64,000 nt of DNA from Natronoglomus mannanivorans. GTDB lineage: Archaea; Halobacteriota; Halobacteria; Halobacteriales; Natrialbaceae. Where the stretch lies: the NCBI GenBank assembly GCA_025517485.1, contig JAOPKB010000001.1, forward strand, positions 186,001-250,000. Direction: 5' to 3'. The translations under genes were made by a program, and so were the position numbers. Under the pieces are notes generated by a model. It had not been told where the DNA came from, searched no databases, and saw only the letters and a list, made by a program, of their open reading frames with translations. Positions 8,427 to 17,163 of this stretch are shown one piece after another; positions within the stretch are counted from its first letter, which is position 1; the number at the start of each line of letters is the position of its first letter.

Positions 8427-10352
8427 ATGGAAGTGCGCGTCCTCTCTGCGGTTCTCGTCGGTCTCGTCGCGGTGACGGTCGTTACGTCGATCGGAGCCGT
8501 GCGACTGCTCGATCGGTCGGATCGACGGTGGAGTGCCGTACTGCAGGCTCGGCTGGTGATGGGGGTCCCGTGGGGGACGCTCGTCGTGATCTGTTTCGTC
8601 CTCTCGATCTACCTGTTCGTTCAGGACGGGATCACTGCGTGGCATCGACCGGTCGTCATCCCCTATCGAGCGTGGTCGTACTTCTATCCGCTCGGGATGC
8701 TCACGGCACCGTTTTCACACGCCAGCGAGGGCCACCTCGTCGGGAACCTCGTCGGTGCACTGGCCGTCGCACCGATCGCCGAGTACGCTTGGGGGCACTA
8801 TCCCAGAGATCGAGGGTCGGCGTCGTTCTCGTCGTGGCGACGGAACCCCTGGATCCGGGCGCTGGTGATCTTCCCGCTGGTCGTGATCGGCGTCGGACTC
8901 GTGACGAGTCTCTTCGCGCTCGGGCCGGTCATCGGTTTCTCCGGTGTCGTCTACGCCTTCGCCGGCTTCGCGATCGTCCGCTACCCTATTGCGACGCTGA
9001 TCGCAGTGACCAGCGCCCAGGGTGCGTTGATGACCGTCTACCGGGCGATCAACCAGCCGATCTACGTGACGACCGCGCAGGCGAGTCCGCCCTCGGCGCC
9101 TGGCTGGGCGACGATCGCCATTCAGGGCCACGCGCTCGGATTCCTGCTCGGCTTCTGTTGTGCAGTCGTGCTCTTCCAGCGACGGGGGGTCCGATCGGAC
9201 CCGGTTCGGCTCTGGGTCGCTCTGGTCCTGTTCGGGTTCGCGAAGTCACTCTGGGCGATTTACTGGTTCCGGGGGAGCGAGACGTACGTCCTCTATCGAG
9301 GCCTCGGCGTCGTCGTCGTCACGACGCTCGCGATTCTCGCGACGCTCGCAGTCGTCAGCTCCGACCGCCCGCTCTTCCCGTCGTCGACCGGCGGACGACC
9401 CGCGTCACAGCAGACCTCGAAGTCGACCTGGCGCCCCCTCGAGCTGGGGCTTCCCTCGATTCGATCGGACGAGTCCCCGGACGACTCGAGTTCTGCCTCT
9501 CACTCCGATGCTCGCTCTCGCTCTGGCTTCGATACTGACATCGACACCGAATCCAGCACGCGAATTCGCGAACTGGTGGGCGACCCTGGTGGGCGACTCG
9601 AGTCGGCACCGACGGCCGAGCGCTCGACGAACGACGGGACGATCGGATCGGCACTGTCGTCGATAACCAGACGAGAACTTGCGTTCGTGGCCATCGTCGT
9701 CGTCCTCGCGCTCATCTCGGGCCCTGCACTGCCGTTCAACATCTTCGTCCTCGAGGACGACTCGAGTCCGGGCGAGGAGTCGATCACGGTCGAGGGTTAC
9801 TCGATCACGTACGCGGAGGACGTCGAGAACGAACTCATCTCGTTCATCGACATCTCGATGTTCGGCGAGGATACTGCCGTCGAGACCAGCGGCGTCATCG
9901 TCTCCAATCCGGACCGAAACATCTGGGACGATGCCGTGTCGGCCAATCGATTAGCATTCTCCGGGCAGTCGACGGTCCACGTCGGCGGTCCCGGATGGCG
10001 GGAGTCGGTGACGGCGTTCCGTCAGGGCTGGTCGGCAACTGGTGGCGAGACGGCCTACCAGATCTGGCTCCAGCAATCGGGTGAGTCCGCCCAGCACGTG
10101 TTCACCTCCGAGCCAGCGCAGACGAACGTGCAACTTGCAGGGAACAACGTCACGGTCGTTCCCGACAGCGGCGCGTTCTATCTGGTCGTCGAGAACGTCG
10201 ACAGCGGGGCAGAAGAGTCCGTTCGAATTCCGATGGACGATGGGACCGTCGAGGCTGGCGGCGTCACGTTCGAACGCGAGGGGAGTCGGATCTACGGCGA
10301 GGTCGACGATACCCGTGTGCAGGTGGCGAACCGAGAACGGTACAACCGCTGA
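8427..10352 (+). CDS. Rhomboid-type intramembrane serine protease with C-terminal outer domain
   Basis: 641 residues. The N-terminal 310 residues form about seven membrane helices with a rhomboid catalytic site: [15 protein letters not shown] carries the HxxxN motif, [13 protein letters not shown] carries Ser172 in GxSG, and [10 protein letters not shown] carries His235. Residues 320-430 are a polar Ser/Asp-rich linker, then one more helix ([19 protein letters not shown]) leads into a beta-rich domain of about 190 residues that should be extracellular. Fusion to an outer domain is not usual for rhomboids. The substrate is unknown. Confidence 0.85.
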   Translation: MEVRVLSAVLVGLVAVTVVTSIGAVRLLDRSDRRWSAVLQARLVMGVPWGTLVVICFVLSIYLFVQDGITAWHRPVVIPYRAWSYFYPLGMLTAPFSHASEGHLVGNLVGALAVAPIAEYAWGHYPRDRGSASFSSWRRNPWIRALVIFPLVVIGVGLVTSLFALGPVIGFSGVVYAFAGFAIVRYPIATLIAVTSAQGALMTVYRAINQPIYVTTAQASPPSAPGWATIAIQGHALGFLLGFCCAVVLFQRRGVRSDPVRLWVALVLFGFAKSLWAIYWFRGSETYVLYRGLGVVVVTTLAILATLAVVSSDRPLFPSSTGGRPASQQTSKSTWRPLELGLPSIRSDESPDDSSSASHSDARSRSGFDTDIDTESSTRIRELVGDPGGRLESAPTAERSTNDGTIGSALSSITRRELAFVAIVVVLALISGPALPFNIFVLEDDSSPGEESITVEGYSITYAEDVENELISFIDISMFGEDTAVETSGVIVSNPDRNIWDDAVSANRLAFSGQSTVHVGGPGWRESVTAFRQGWSATGGETAYQIWLQQSGESAQHVFTSEPAQTNVQLAGNNVTVVPDSGAFYLVVENVDSGAEESVRIPMDDGTVEAGGVTFEREGSRIYGEVDDTRVQVANRERYNR

Positions 10353-10412
10353 CGTCCACAGAGAAGCGATCACTCCGTTCTGCGTGTCTCTCCGACGTGA
10401 CGCTACTCGACA

Positions 10413-11135
10413 CTAACCGACACGATTCGAATCCCTCCACTCGATCCGAAACACCTCCGCGTCGAGTTCACGCCGCTCGTCTTCGTGGAATCCGAACCGA
10501 TGCTCGAGGGAAAAACTCGCTCGAAAGGCGTGTGTGACCGTTCCGCCGTTGTCCGTCGCGAACGACTCGACGAACTCCTGGCTTCCCTCGTTGTGGATCG
10601 TATACGAGACGCGACCGATCTCACGAGCAGTCTCGAGGAACGCTCGATCCGCGTGTCGGTTCCCCCGCTGGGCGCCGAAGGGCGGATTAGAGAGGACGGT
10701 GGCGTCGGGACACGAGAGCGGGTGGCGATTGACGTCGGCGTGGAGCCAGTCGATCGGTGAGTCAGCGGAGGAAGACGAAGACGAAGACGAGGGTGGAGAC
10801 GAAACCGAGGATGAGGACGAAGACGACCGTCCGGACCCACCCTCGAGCCCGAAGACACGCGATTCGTTTTCGCGAGCTACCTCGAGTGCCGATCGATCGA
10901 CGTCGATCCCGATCACGCGGTCGGCGTCCGACATCGCGGCGCCGATCGCGAGCATCCCGGTCCCGGTCCCGAGATCGACGACGGTCCCGTCGGTCAGGTC
11001 GTTTTGCAGTCCAGCGAGATGAACGATGTGAGCCGCGATCTCTGGCGGCGTCAGATACTGTTCGAGAGCCGGTGACGGATCGTCGAAATCGGTGACCGCC
11101 TCGAGTCGGCGAGCGATCGTTCCCCGAGAGCCCAT
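10413..11135 (-). CDS. N6-adenine methyltransferase, METTL5-like (COG2263)
   Basis: 240 residues, Rossmann SAM methyltransferase. The SAM loop is VVDLGTGTGMLAIGA (about 52-66), the acidic strand end IGIDVD binds the ribose, and VLSNPPFGAQRGNRHADR holds the NPPF motif that flips and methylates adenine N6; the spacing is as in METTL5, which modifies small-subunit rRNA. An unusual insertion of about 30 residues made almost only of Ser splits the domain near residues 100-128. The upstream gene on the same strand ends 9 nt before this start, so they are one operon. Confidence 0.88.
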   Translation of the reverse strand: MGSRGTIARRLEAVTDFDDPSPALEQYLTPPEIAAHIVHLAGLQNDLTDGTVVDLGTGTGMLAIGAAMSDADRVIGIDVDRSALEVARENESRVFGLEGGSGRSSSSSSSVSSPPSSSSSSSSADSPIDWLHADVNRHPLSCPDATVLSNPPFGAQRGNRHADRAFLETAREIGRVSYTIHNEGSQEFVESFATDNGGTVTHAFRASFSLEHRFGFHEDERRELDAEVFRIEWRDSNRVG

Positions 11136-11144
11136 CGGAGACGC

Positions 11145-11552
11145 TCAGTTCTCGAGCGTAATGGGTGCGTCGAGTTCCAGCGTCAGTCCCTCGCGGTCGG
11201 CGCGTTCGGCACACGCTGCCAGCGCCGGCCGAACTTTTGCGGGATTTGCGATTTCTTCACAGGAGACGGTGACAGTCGCGACGCCGAGGAACGATCCGGC
11301 ACGGACGAAGCCACGAATTCGGTCGACTTCCTCCTGAGTGGTCAGTGAGCAGTCTTCGTCGAAACACGCGTTGACGGTCAGTCCGGCAGGAGAGAGCCCT
11401 TCGTGGTTCAGTTCGCGCTTGAGATTGCGGAGGTAGTCGGGTGCGGTCGATTCCAGTGCGGCCGCCTCGAGTCGAACGGGGGTGATATCTGCGGGTCGAC
11501 ACCGCTCGATCGCACGGCCGACGTCAGCGTCTCCGGCTGCAGTCGTACTCAT
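11145..11552 (-). CDS. Conserved hypothetical protein cotranscribed with the methyltransferase
   Basis: 135 residues from ATG at 11552, where a T-rich box about 26 nt upstream predicts a leaderless transcript; an extension to 11576 is possible. I do not recognise the family. The predicted alternation of helices and strands (ADITPVRLEAAAL, LSPAGLTVNACFDED, FLGVATVTVSCEEI, RPALAACAERADREGLTLEL) resembles part of a TIM-barrel such as the sugar-isomerase/endonuclease IV group, but the length is only half of that fold. It shares an operon with the methyltransferase. Confidence 0.75.
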   Translation of the reverse strand: MSTTAAGDADVGRAIERCRPADITPVRLEAAALESTAPDYLRNLKRELNHEGLSPAGLTVNACFDEDCSLTTQEEVDRIRGFVRAGSFLGVATVTVSCEEIANPAKVRPALAACAERADREGLTLELDAPITLEN

Positions 11553-11714
11553 TACGAGCACATACATTAGCCGCATACAAAAACCTTCGTAAATGCCCAG
11601 TAGTAATATGAGGGGCGGATTAGTGGCGGGGAGACTGACGGACTCGATCCGGGTCGTGTCGGCCGAGACGTCAAAATGGCATACAGTTAAGAACGTTCCG
11701 TGAGAGAAGAACGT

Positions 11715-11885
11715 ATGGACGAATGCCCACGGTGTCAGTCACCGCTCGAGCGACTCTCGCTGGGCGACGTCACGACCACCGCGTGTAACCGCTGTGGGTT
11801 CGCCGACGTTCCGGTCGACCACGAGAGTGAGCGACCCGAGTTCGAGTCCTGGCGGGATGCGTTCAATCGGTTCTACGAGGAGTGA
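11715..11885 (+). CDS. Small zinc-ribbon protein
   Basis: 56 residues from ATG at 11715. One zinc knuckle pair, CPRCQSPLERLSLGD and CNRCGF, gives a CxxC-x19-CxxC ribbon; the tail FESWRDAFNRFYEE is an amphipathic helix. An AT-rich AGTTAAG at 11687-11692 places the transcript start at the ATG. Such micro-zinc-finger proteins are abundant in haloarchaea and are mostly uncharacterised. Confidence 0.8.
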   Translation: MDECPRCQSPLERLSLGDVTTTACNRCGFADVPVDHESERPEFESWRDAFNRFYEE

Positions 11886-12069
11886 CCGCGAATCTCGGGG
11901 ATGGAGGCAGCCGTCGTGGCCCATCGATCGTCGGTCCCTCGAGTCGGCCGTCCAGTGTTTTGAGCGGCATCGCCCGAGTTCAGTGATCTGTGTTCGGTGT
12001 CCAGTAGAGACTGTCTGCGGATCCTGTCGACCAAAGAAAATTCGAGTTCGAATCGAGTTCGAGCCCGAT

Positions 12070-13098
12070 CTACTCGTTCGCGGGTGCCGCTTCGGCGTCG
12101 TCTTCGTCTTCGTAGCTGACGTCTTCGTCCGAACGGGCTGCGACGAGGCCACCACGGGCGACGCTGTACAGCGGCTCGTCGGCGTGACTGACGCCGCTGA
12201 TCGAGAACGGAATGTTCGCGTCCTCTAAGTGGTCGCGGAACAGCGCCTCGAAGCCGCTGGGACTCGAGGTCCCACCGGTGACGACGACGGGAACGTCGAG
12301 ACCTTCCTCGACGTCTTCCTCGTCGACCTCCTTGACGATGTTCTCGATGACGTAATCGAGCAGGTTCTCGTAGTAAATCGAGAGCGCACCCTCGACGCCA
12401 CCGACGTCGGTGGTGAAGTCGAGTTCGAAGTCGTCCTCTTTGATCGAGGTGACCTTGTCGACGGGCGTCCCGGTCGCTCGAGCTGCCTGTTCGTCGACCC
12501 AGTCGCCACCGCGGGCGACGGAGAACTTCATGACGGGAACCGCATAGTAGGCGAGACAGACGTTCGTCATCCCTGCACCGAAACTGATGCCAAGGCCGGT
12601 GAAGTTGTTGTCCGCGAGTTCGCTGTAGATGACGGACATCCCCTCGTTGATCGGTTCGGAGTCGTACCCCATATCGTCGAGGAACGACTCGATCGTCTTC
12701 TGGTGGTAGAGCGTCGAGAGATCCGAGTCGATCGGGTCCGCAGGGGACGAGAAGTAGAGTTTCTCGCCGGAGTAGGCGGGCTCGCCGACGACCTGTTCGA
12801 TGATGAGCTTCATCATGGGGATCGCGCTCTTCTCGTCCGAGGAGAGGATCCCGTGTTTCATGGGTCGACGCGTCTCTTTGTTGAAGATGTTCGCGAAGTT
12901 CAGCGCGTCGTCACCAACGACGTACACTTTGTCGTCCTTGCGAATGTGAAGGACTTCACTGCGCGAAAGCATCTGCTCGGCCATGTCCGAGTATTCGATC
13001 TCCACGAAGGAGTTGCGTTGCTGCACGAAAACTGTGTCATTCCCATCCTGCTGTGCCGACAGGATGTTCATTGTTCCAACGTCTAGGCCCTTGGCCAT
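12070..13098 (-). CDS. Salactin, haloarchaeal actin-like filament protein
   Basis: 342 residues of the actin/Hsp70 ATPase superfamily. The phosphate-1 loop is GLDVGTMNI at the N-terminus; [16 protein letters not shown] is phosphate-2 and [17 protein letters not shown] is the adenosine loop. The sequence matches the haloarchaeal family known from Halobacterium as salactin, reported to form dynamically unstable polar filaments. ATTTATAAT near 13120-13128 predicts a leaderless start. The last 25 residues are acidic and disordered. Length and motif order fit; crenactin and MreB are unlikely because of the haloarchaeal signature and lack of their insertions. Confidence 0.88.
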   Translation of the reverse strand: MAKGLDVGTMNILSAQQDGNDTVFVQQRNSFVEIEYSDMAEQMLSRSEVLHIRKDDKVYVVGDDALNFANIFNKETRRPMKHGILSSDEKSAIPMMKLIIEQVVGEPAYSGEKLYFSSPADPIDSDLSTLYHQKTIESFLDDMGYDSEPINEGMSVIYSELADNNFTGLGISFGAGMTNVCLAYYAVPVMKFSVARGGDWVDEQAARATGTPVDKVTSIKEDDFELDFTTDVGGVEGALSIYYENLLDYVIENIVKEVDEEDVEEGLDVPVVVTGGTSSPSGFEALFRDHLEDANIPFSISGVSHADEPLYSVARGGLVAARSDEDVSYEDEDDAEAAPANE

Positions 13099-13195
13099 GT
13101 TTGCCCAAGGCGTCTGACGGATTATAAATCTATGTGAATTCTCAGCACCACTAAAACTGATGAAATAAGAAAGTATTTATAGCGACGGCTCGGGA

Positions 13196-14155
13196 TTAAT
13201 TCCTCTTTACCCGATTCCGCACTGTCTGGAGTAGCCCGTCCGACTCGCCGCTTCCGGACACTCGCGCTTTGAGTCGACCGATCGGCCCAGTGACCGTTGT
13301 CAGTCGGCTTTCCTGTTCACTCGCCTCCGCCTCCTTTTGCTTTTGTTCTCGGAGTTCTTTCAGTTTCGCCGTCTGATCGTCGACGGTCGAACTCGAGGTC
13401 GTCGTCTTCGTCTCGCCGCCTTTCAGTCCTTTCAGCCCGGCGACCTGATTGTCGACGCCCGACGATCGGGTCGTCTTGGCCTCGAAGTTGATCTCCGCGC
13501 CCTCGAACTCGTGGTCGCTGAAACTCAGTCGCTTGTGTTCTGCCTTCTCGACACCACCCCACGAGAGTTCGACACCCTCCATGGCGTCGTCGATGTCGCC
13601 TCGAATCTCCTCGTCGGAGTAGTGTTCTTCTTCCTCCTCGTCGTATGTGATCTCGACGGCGTCGGCCGAACGGGCGAGCTCGAGATAGTGAGCGATGAGC
13701 GCCGCGCCAGTCGCTGCGGTGATACTCGCGAGACCAATCGCGTACGTCGCGACGACGTGAACCGTCCCGTAGGCCGCGTCGGAACTCTCGTAGAAGTTCC
13801 AGTCGGGGTAGATCGTTACGAACCCGACGACGGCGGCGACGGTGACCAGAGCGCCCGCCAGAGAAGTATAGACGACCCGTCGTTCGGTCGGCAAGAGCGT
13901 GACGATTCCGAGCATCGTCGCCGGAAGCGACAGCATGCCGAGTGCGTAGGCCGGTCGAACCCACGCGAAGTACTCCGCCGATCGGGCCTCGAGCGTGCTA
14001 CTGTACAGAAACAGTCCGAGACCGGCAATCGCGAGACCGATGCCACCCAGAAACAATCCGAAGCCGAGGTATACGTCCGTTCGACCGTCCGGTTCACCGA
14101 TGTACTGCCGATAGAGGTCGAACAGGTATCCTTCTGAAGGCTGTTCCGCTGCCAT
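13196..14155 (-). CDS. Membrane protein with acidic coiled C-terminal tail (DUF7139-like)
   Basis: 319 residues. About five hydrophobic helices occupy residues 28-170 (VYLGFGLFLGGIGLAIAGLG, AYALGMLSLPATMLGIVTLL, SLAGALVTVAAVVGFVTIY, VHVVATYAIGLASITAATGA). The cytoplasmic tail of roughly 150 residues starts with an acidic stretch, DEEEEEHYSDEE, contains the near-duplicated KTTRSSGVDNQVAGLKGLK and TTTSSSTVDDQTAKLKELR, and ends in basic residues. It lies 97 bp upstream of salactin on the same strand, with a separate TATA box between them. The family resembles DUF7139, from memory and unverified. Confidence 0.8.
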   Translation of the reverse strand: MAAEQPSEGYLFDLYRQYIGEPDGRTDVYLGFGLFLGGIGLAIAGLGLFLYSSTLEARSAEYFAWVRPAYALGMLSLPATMLGIVTLLPTERRVVYTSLAGALVTVAAVVGFVTIYPDWNFYESSDAAYGTVHVVATYAIGLASITAATGAALIAHYLELARSADAVEITYDEEEEEHYSDEEIRGDIDDAMEGVELSWGGVEKAEHKRLSFSDHEFEGAEINFEAKTTRSSGVDNQVAGLKGLKGGETKTTTSSSTVDDQTAKLKELREQKQKEAEASEQESRLTTVTGPIGRLKARVSGSGESDGLLQTVRNRVKRN

Positions 14156-14302
14156 TAGGCACCCTTTACTCTCCAGTACTATGACTTTTGGGACGAGAAA
14201 TATACTGTCTGTGCCACTGGTCGTGGGCTTCGCTACGGCCGTTCGACGACGCTACTGTACGAGTACTCTCGAAGAAAATTCGTCCCGGTAGTCGTAGGGA
14301 CC

Positions 14303-14677
14303 TCAATCCTGACAGCAACCGCCGGCCTCCTCGCCGAAGTTGACGGCGAGTGGGTCGGAGATGACGTCGTTGATCGCGTCCAGCCGTTCTGCCAGTTCGC
14401 TCTTGGCCTGCAGATACTCCTCCATGACTGGCATCGAGTGAAGTTCGTTCTGGGTCTCCTGCAGTCGCTGGAGGTCCTCCTGGGTCGCGGTTCCCGCCTG
14501 ACGCGCGAGCATGAACTCTTGACGGATCCGTTCGAACTCGTCGATCTTCTCCTGGGTCGTCTCGGAGTCCTCGACGGCCTTCTTTGCCGATTCGAACGCC
14601 TCGTACTCCGGTAGTTCGGTGATCGCCTCGCCGAGTTCGGTCCCGAGTTCTTCGGCACGGCTCGTCTGGATGCTCAT
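14303..14677 (-). CDS. YlbF/YmcA-family helical protein
   Basis: 124 residues from ATG at 14677; the open frame continues to 15325 but that part is antisense to the response regulator and is not protein-like. The product is almost all helix: ELGEAITELPEYEAFESAKKA, KIDEFERIRQEFMLARQAG, EDLQRLQETQNELHSMPVM, then LAERLDAINDVIS and the ending GGCCQD. The fold and the spacing match the YlbF family, which in Bacillus helps RNA processing. In archaea no role is known. The terminal Cys pair is notable. Confidence 0.82.
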   Translation of the reverse strand: MSIQTSRAEELGTELGEAITELPEYEAFESAKKAVEDSETTQEKIDEFERIRQEFMLARQAGTATQEDLQRLQETQNELHSMPVMEEYLQAKSELAERLDAINDVISDPLAVNFGEEAGGCCQD

Positions 14678-14896
14678 ACGTCTAGTACGAAACTGCCCCG
14701 TTTCAACTTGCCGGATCGTTCGTCGACAGCGTGACCGGACAGGACAGGACAACGAGAAGACAGATATCCAATAGCTATGGCCGAAAGATATACTACTCGC
14801 TGAGACAAGACGAGTGTACGAGAGGATATCAAAGTCGAATGTACGATCACGATCTCTGTCCCATTGACCTGTCGACGGCACTCCTCGGTCGAGACT

Positions 14897-15499
14897 ATGT
14901 CGGACGATAGCTACACCGTCCTCGTCGTCGACGACGACGAAGACGTGGTCGATCTCTTCGAGAGTTGGCTGTCGGACCACTACACGGTCAAAACGGCGAC
15001 CGACGGCGAGGACGCCCTCGCGGAACTCGAGGGTGTCGACGTCGCGTTGCTGGACCGGCGACTGCCGACGTGCTCCGGTGACCACGTCGCCGCCGAAATC
15101 GACCGTCGCGACGGCGACTGTATGACGGCGATCGTCAGCGGCGTCGAACCCGACACCGATATCGTCCACGTCTCCTGTGGCGAATATCTCGTCAAACCGA
15201 TCGACGAGAGCGAACTCCTCGACACCGTCGATCGGCTCCGCCAGCGCGCTCGCTACGACGATCGACTCGCGGAGTGTGCGAACCTCGCGGCCAAACGCGG
15301 CGCACTCGAGGCGTCCCAGCCGCAAGCCAAACTCGAGCGCGATCCGGAGTACGTCGATCTCTGCCGACAGATCACGAAGCTGCGAACCGAACTCGACGAT
15401 CTGACCCGGGAGTTCGACGCCGAGGACTTCCGAGCGGCCTTCGAGACGCCGGATTTCAGAGGCGGATCACGGATCCAGCAGGTCGGCTGGCTGTCCTGA
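14897..15499 (+). CDS. Response regulator with HalX domain
   Basis: 200 residues from ATG at 14897, just before the receiver domain. Residues 6-118 are a receiver: the acidic pair in VLVVDDDEDVVDLF, phospho-acceptor Asp in VALLDRRLP, and the conserved Lys in YLVKPIDE. The C-terminus (about 120-185) is the haloarchaeal HalX helical domain, with DDRLAECANLAAKRGALEAS and ITKLRTELDDLTREFD. There is no DNA-binding domain, so output is probably by protein contact. No histidine kinase is adjacent. Confidence 0.93.
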   Translation: MSDDSYTVLVVDDDEDVVDLFESWLSDHYTVKTATDGEDALAELEGVDVALLDRRLPTCSGDHVAAEIDRRDGDCMTAIVSGVEPDTDIVHVSCGEYLVKPIDESELLDTVDRLRQRARYDDRLAECANLAAKRGALEASQPQAKLERDPEYVDLCRQITKLRTELDDLTREFDAEDFRAAFETPDFRGGSRIQQVGWLS

Positions 15500-15589
15500 T
15501 CTGGCCTGACCCGGACGTCACCCCCGTTCTCTACGGCCCCGAGACTGCAAAGCGGGGCCGTTTTACGTCCGTGGCCGCAAGAGCAGTCA

Positions 15590-16639
15590 ATGAGCCAGGA
15601 GTCGGAGTACAGCGAAGGGGACCTCCGGAATACGGGGTTGTCTCTCAAACACGATCGCGAATGGGACTACGAACTCGAGCGGATCATCGAGGCGATCGAG
15701 GAACGTGACGCGAACAAGGTCGGGCTGCAGTTTCCCGAGGGACTGAAACGGCGCGGCCCGAAAGTCGCCGACGACCTGCGTTCGCTCGTCGACGACGACG
15801 TGACTTTCATGCTCTCCGGGCAGCCCTGTTACGGCGCCTGCGACCTCGACACCTACCTGATGAAACGGACCGACGTCTTCGTCCACTTCGGCCACTCGCC
15901 GATGAAGGACACGGACAAGGTCATCTACGTCCCCCTGTTCTCGAACGTCGAGATCGAACCGATCATGGAAGAATCGCTCGAGACGCTCGAGGATTCCGAG
16001 GAGACGCCAGAAATCGGTCTGGTCACGACCGCCCAGCACATGAACCGCTTCGAGGAGATGTGTGCGTTCCTCGAGGAACGCGGCTACGAGGTGCAGACGC
16101 GACGGGGCGACGACCGCCTGACCCACGAGGGACAGGTGCTGGGCTGTAACTACGCCAGCGCCGACGTCCCGGCCGATCAGGTCCTCTACGTCGGCGGCGG
16201 GAAGTTCCACCCGCTCGGACTCGCGATGGAACACCCCGACAAACACGTCGTCATCGCGGACCCGGTCAACAACGTCGTGACGGTTGCGGATACGGAGAAG
16301 TTCCTGAAACAGCGCTACGGCGCCGTCCACCGCGCGATGGACGCCCAGAAGTGGGGCGTCATCTTCTGTACCAAGATCGGTCAGGGCCGGTGGGAACAGG
16401 CCCAGGACATTCTCGAGAACAACGACGACGCCTATCTCATCACGATGGACGAGGTCACACCGGATCGCCTGCGAAACTTCGACATGGACGCCTTCGTCAA
16501 CACCGGCTGTCCGCGGATCACGACCGACGACGGCCCCCAGTTCCACAAACCGATGCTCACCCCCGGTGAGTACGAGATCGCGGTCGGCAACAAGCCACTC
16601 GACGAACTTTCCTTCGATACCTTCCACGGAACCTGGTAG
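15590..16639 (+). CDS. dph2: Diphthamide synthase subunit Dph2
   Basis: 349 residues. Dph2 moves the 3-amino-3-carboxypropyl group of SAM onto the diphthamide histidine of translation factor EF2, using a noncanonical radical-SAM 4Fe-4S cluster. Three cluster cysteines are present in the family contexts SGQPCYGACDLD, VLGCNYASADV and VNTGCPRITTDD. LQFPEGLKRRGP marks the N-terminal domain. TTTTAC near 15560 is about 27 nt before the ATG, so the mRNA is probably leaderless. The gene stands alone. Confidence 0.96.
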   Translation: MSQESEYSEGDLRNTGLSLKHDREWDYELERIIEAIEERDANKVGLQFPEGLKRRGPKVADDLRSLVDDDVTFMLSGQPCYGACDLDTYLMKRTDVFVHFGHSPMKDTDKVIYVPLFSNVEIEPIMEESLETLEDSEETPEIGLVTTAQHMNRFEEMCAFLEERGYEVQTRRGDDRLTHEGQVLGCNYASADVPADQVLYVGGGKFHPLGLAMEHPDKHVVIADPVNNVVTVADTEKFLKQRYGAVHRAMDAQKWGVIFCTKIGQGRWEQAQDILENNDDAYLITMDEVTPDRLRNFDMDAFVNTGCPRITTDDGPQFHKPMLTPGEYEIAVGNKPLDELSFDTFHGTW

Positions 16640-17163
16640 GACCGAGTTCGCCCGCCTCTCTTCTTCTTCGTCTTCCAATCGTTGCTGAGAACGGTTATAG
16701 TAGCCACTGAGCGTCACAGCACACCTGATCGCCCGAGAGCAGCGCGGTTCGGAGAGCGCGGTTCGGAGCGAGTGAAACGAGCGAGAACCGCGGGCTGTGC
16801 GATGGGTGTGTACATAGTTTCAGCTGTCACTACATCATCTGACAATTTTGTGACCGCACAACAGTTTCAGTTGATTCGATAACGCCCTCCCAACGATCGT
16901 TTCGTACGCTCGAGTTGCTGTCCGTTCGAAATCCGTGTTTACTTCGAAACAGCCAGTGTCTGCCTATAGAACGCCGTATTACGTTCGGGCAATGAATTTA
17001 AGGGTAGACTATTACCTCTCCGCTGACTTCGAAAAGTATCCACTACTGGCCAACGAAAATTGGTATTCAATACGTACAGTCGTAACATCAGAATAAATGC
17101 AACCATACGGACCAAAACAGTTTGGAGTATTCCTTTTGGAGGTAGCAGTCGGACCGATAGGTA
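16640..17163 (+). other. Gene-free interval carrying a dispersed repeat
   Basis: No supported gene. GC is lower than in the flanking genes. Positions 16697-16835 hold one copy of the repeat described separately, and 16990-17110 is AT-rich and probably carries the promoter of the downstream sensor gene at 17164. Short open frames on both strands here lack protein-like composition. Confidence 0.6.
16697..16835 (+). repeat. Dispersed repeat, copy A
   Basis: About 139 bp that recurs on the same strand at 51225-51395. Long shared stretches include CACACCTGATCG, AGCGCGGTTCGGAGAGCGC, GTTCGGAGCGAGTGAAACGA, and CTGTGCGATGGGTGTGT followed by a shared ATAGT. It contains an internal duplication of GCGCGGTTCGGAG. 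No open frame or terminal inverted repeat was seen. It could be a small non-autonomous mobile sequence, a structured RNA, or a duplicated promoter. Confidence 0.75.

Noticed and set aside
12229..13086. 285-codon plus-strand frame opposite salactin
   Set aside because: Shadow of the salactin gene: the frame is open because of codon bias and has no recognised motifs.
14678..15325. In-frame N-terminal extension of the YlbF-like gene
   Set aside because: It runs antisense through the response regulator gene and the family's start matches the ATG at 14677.
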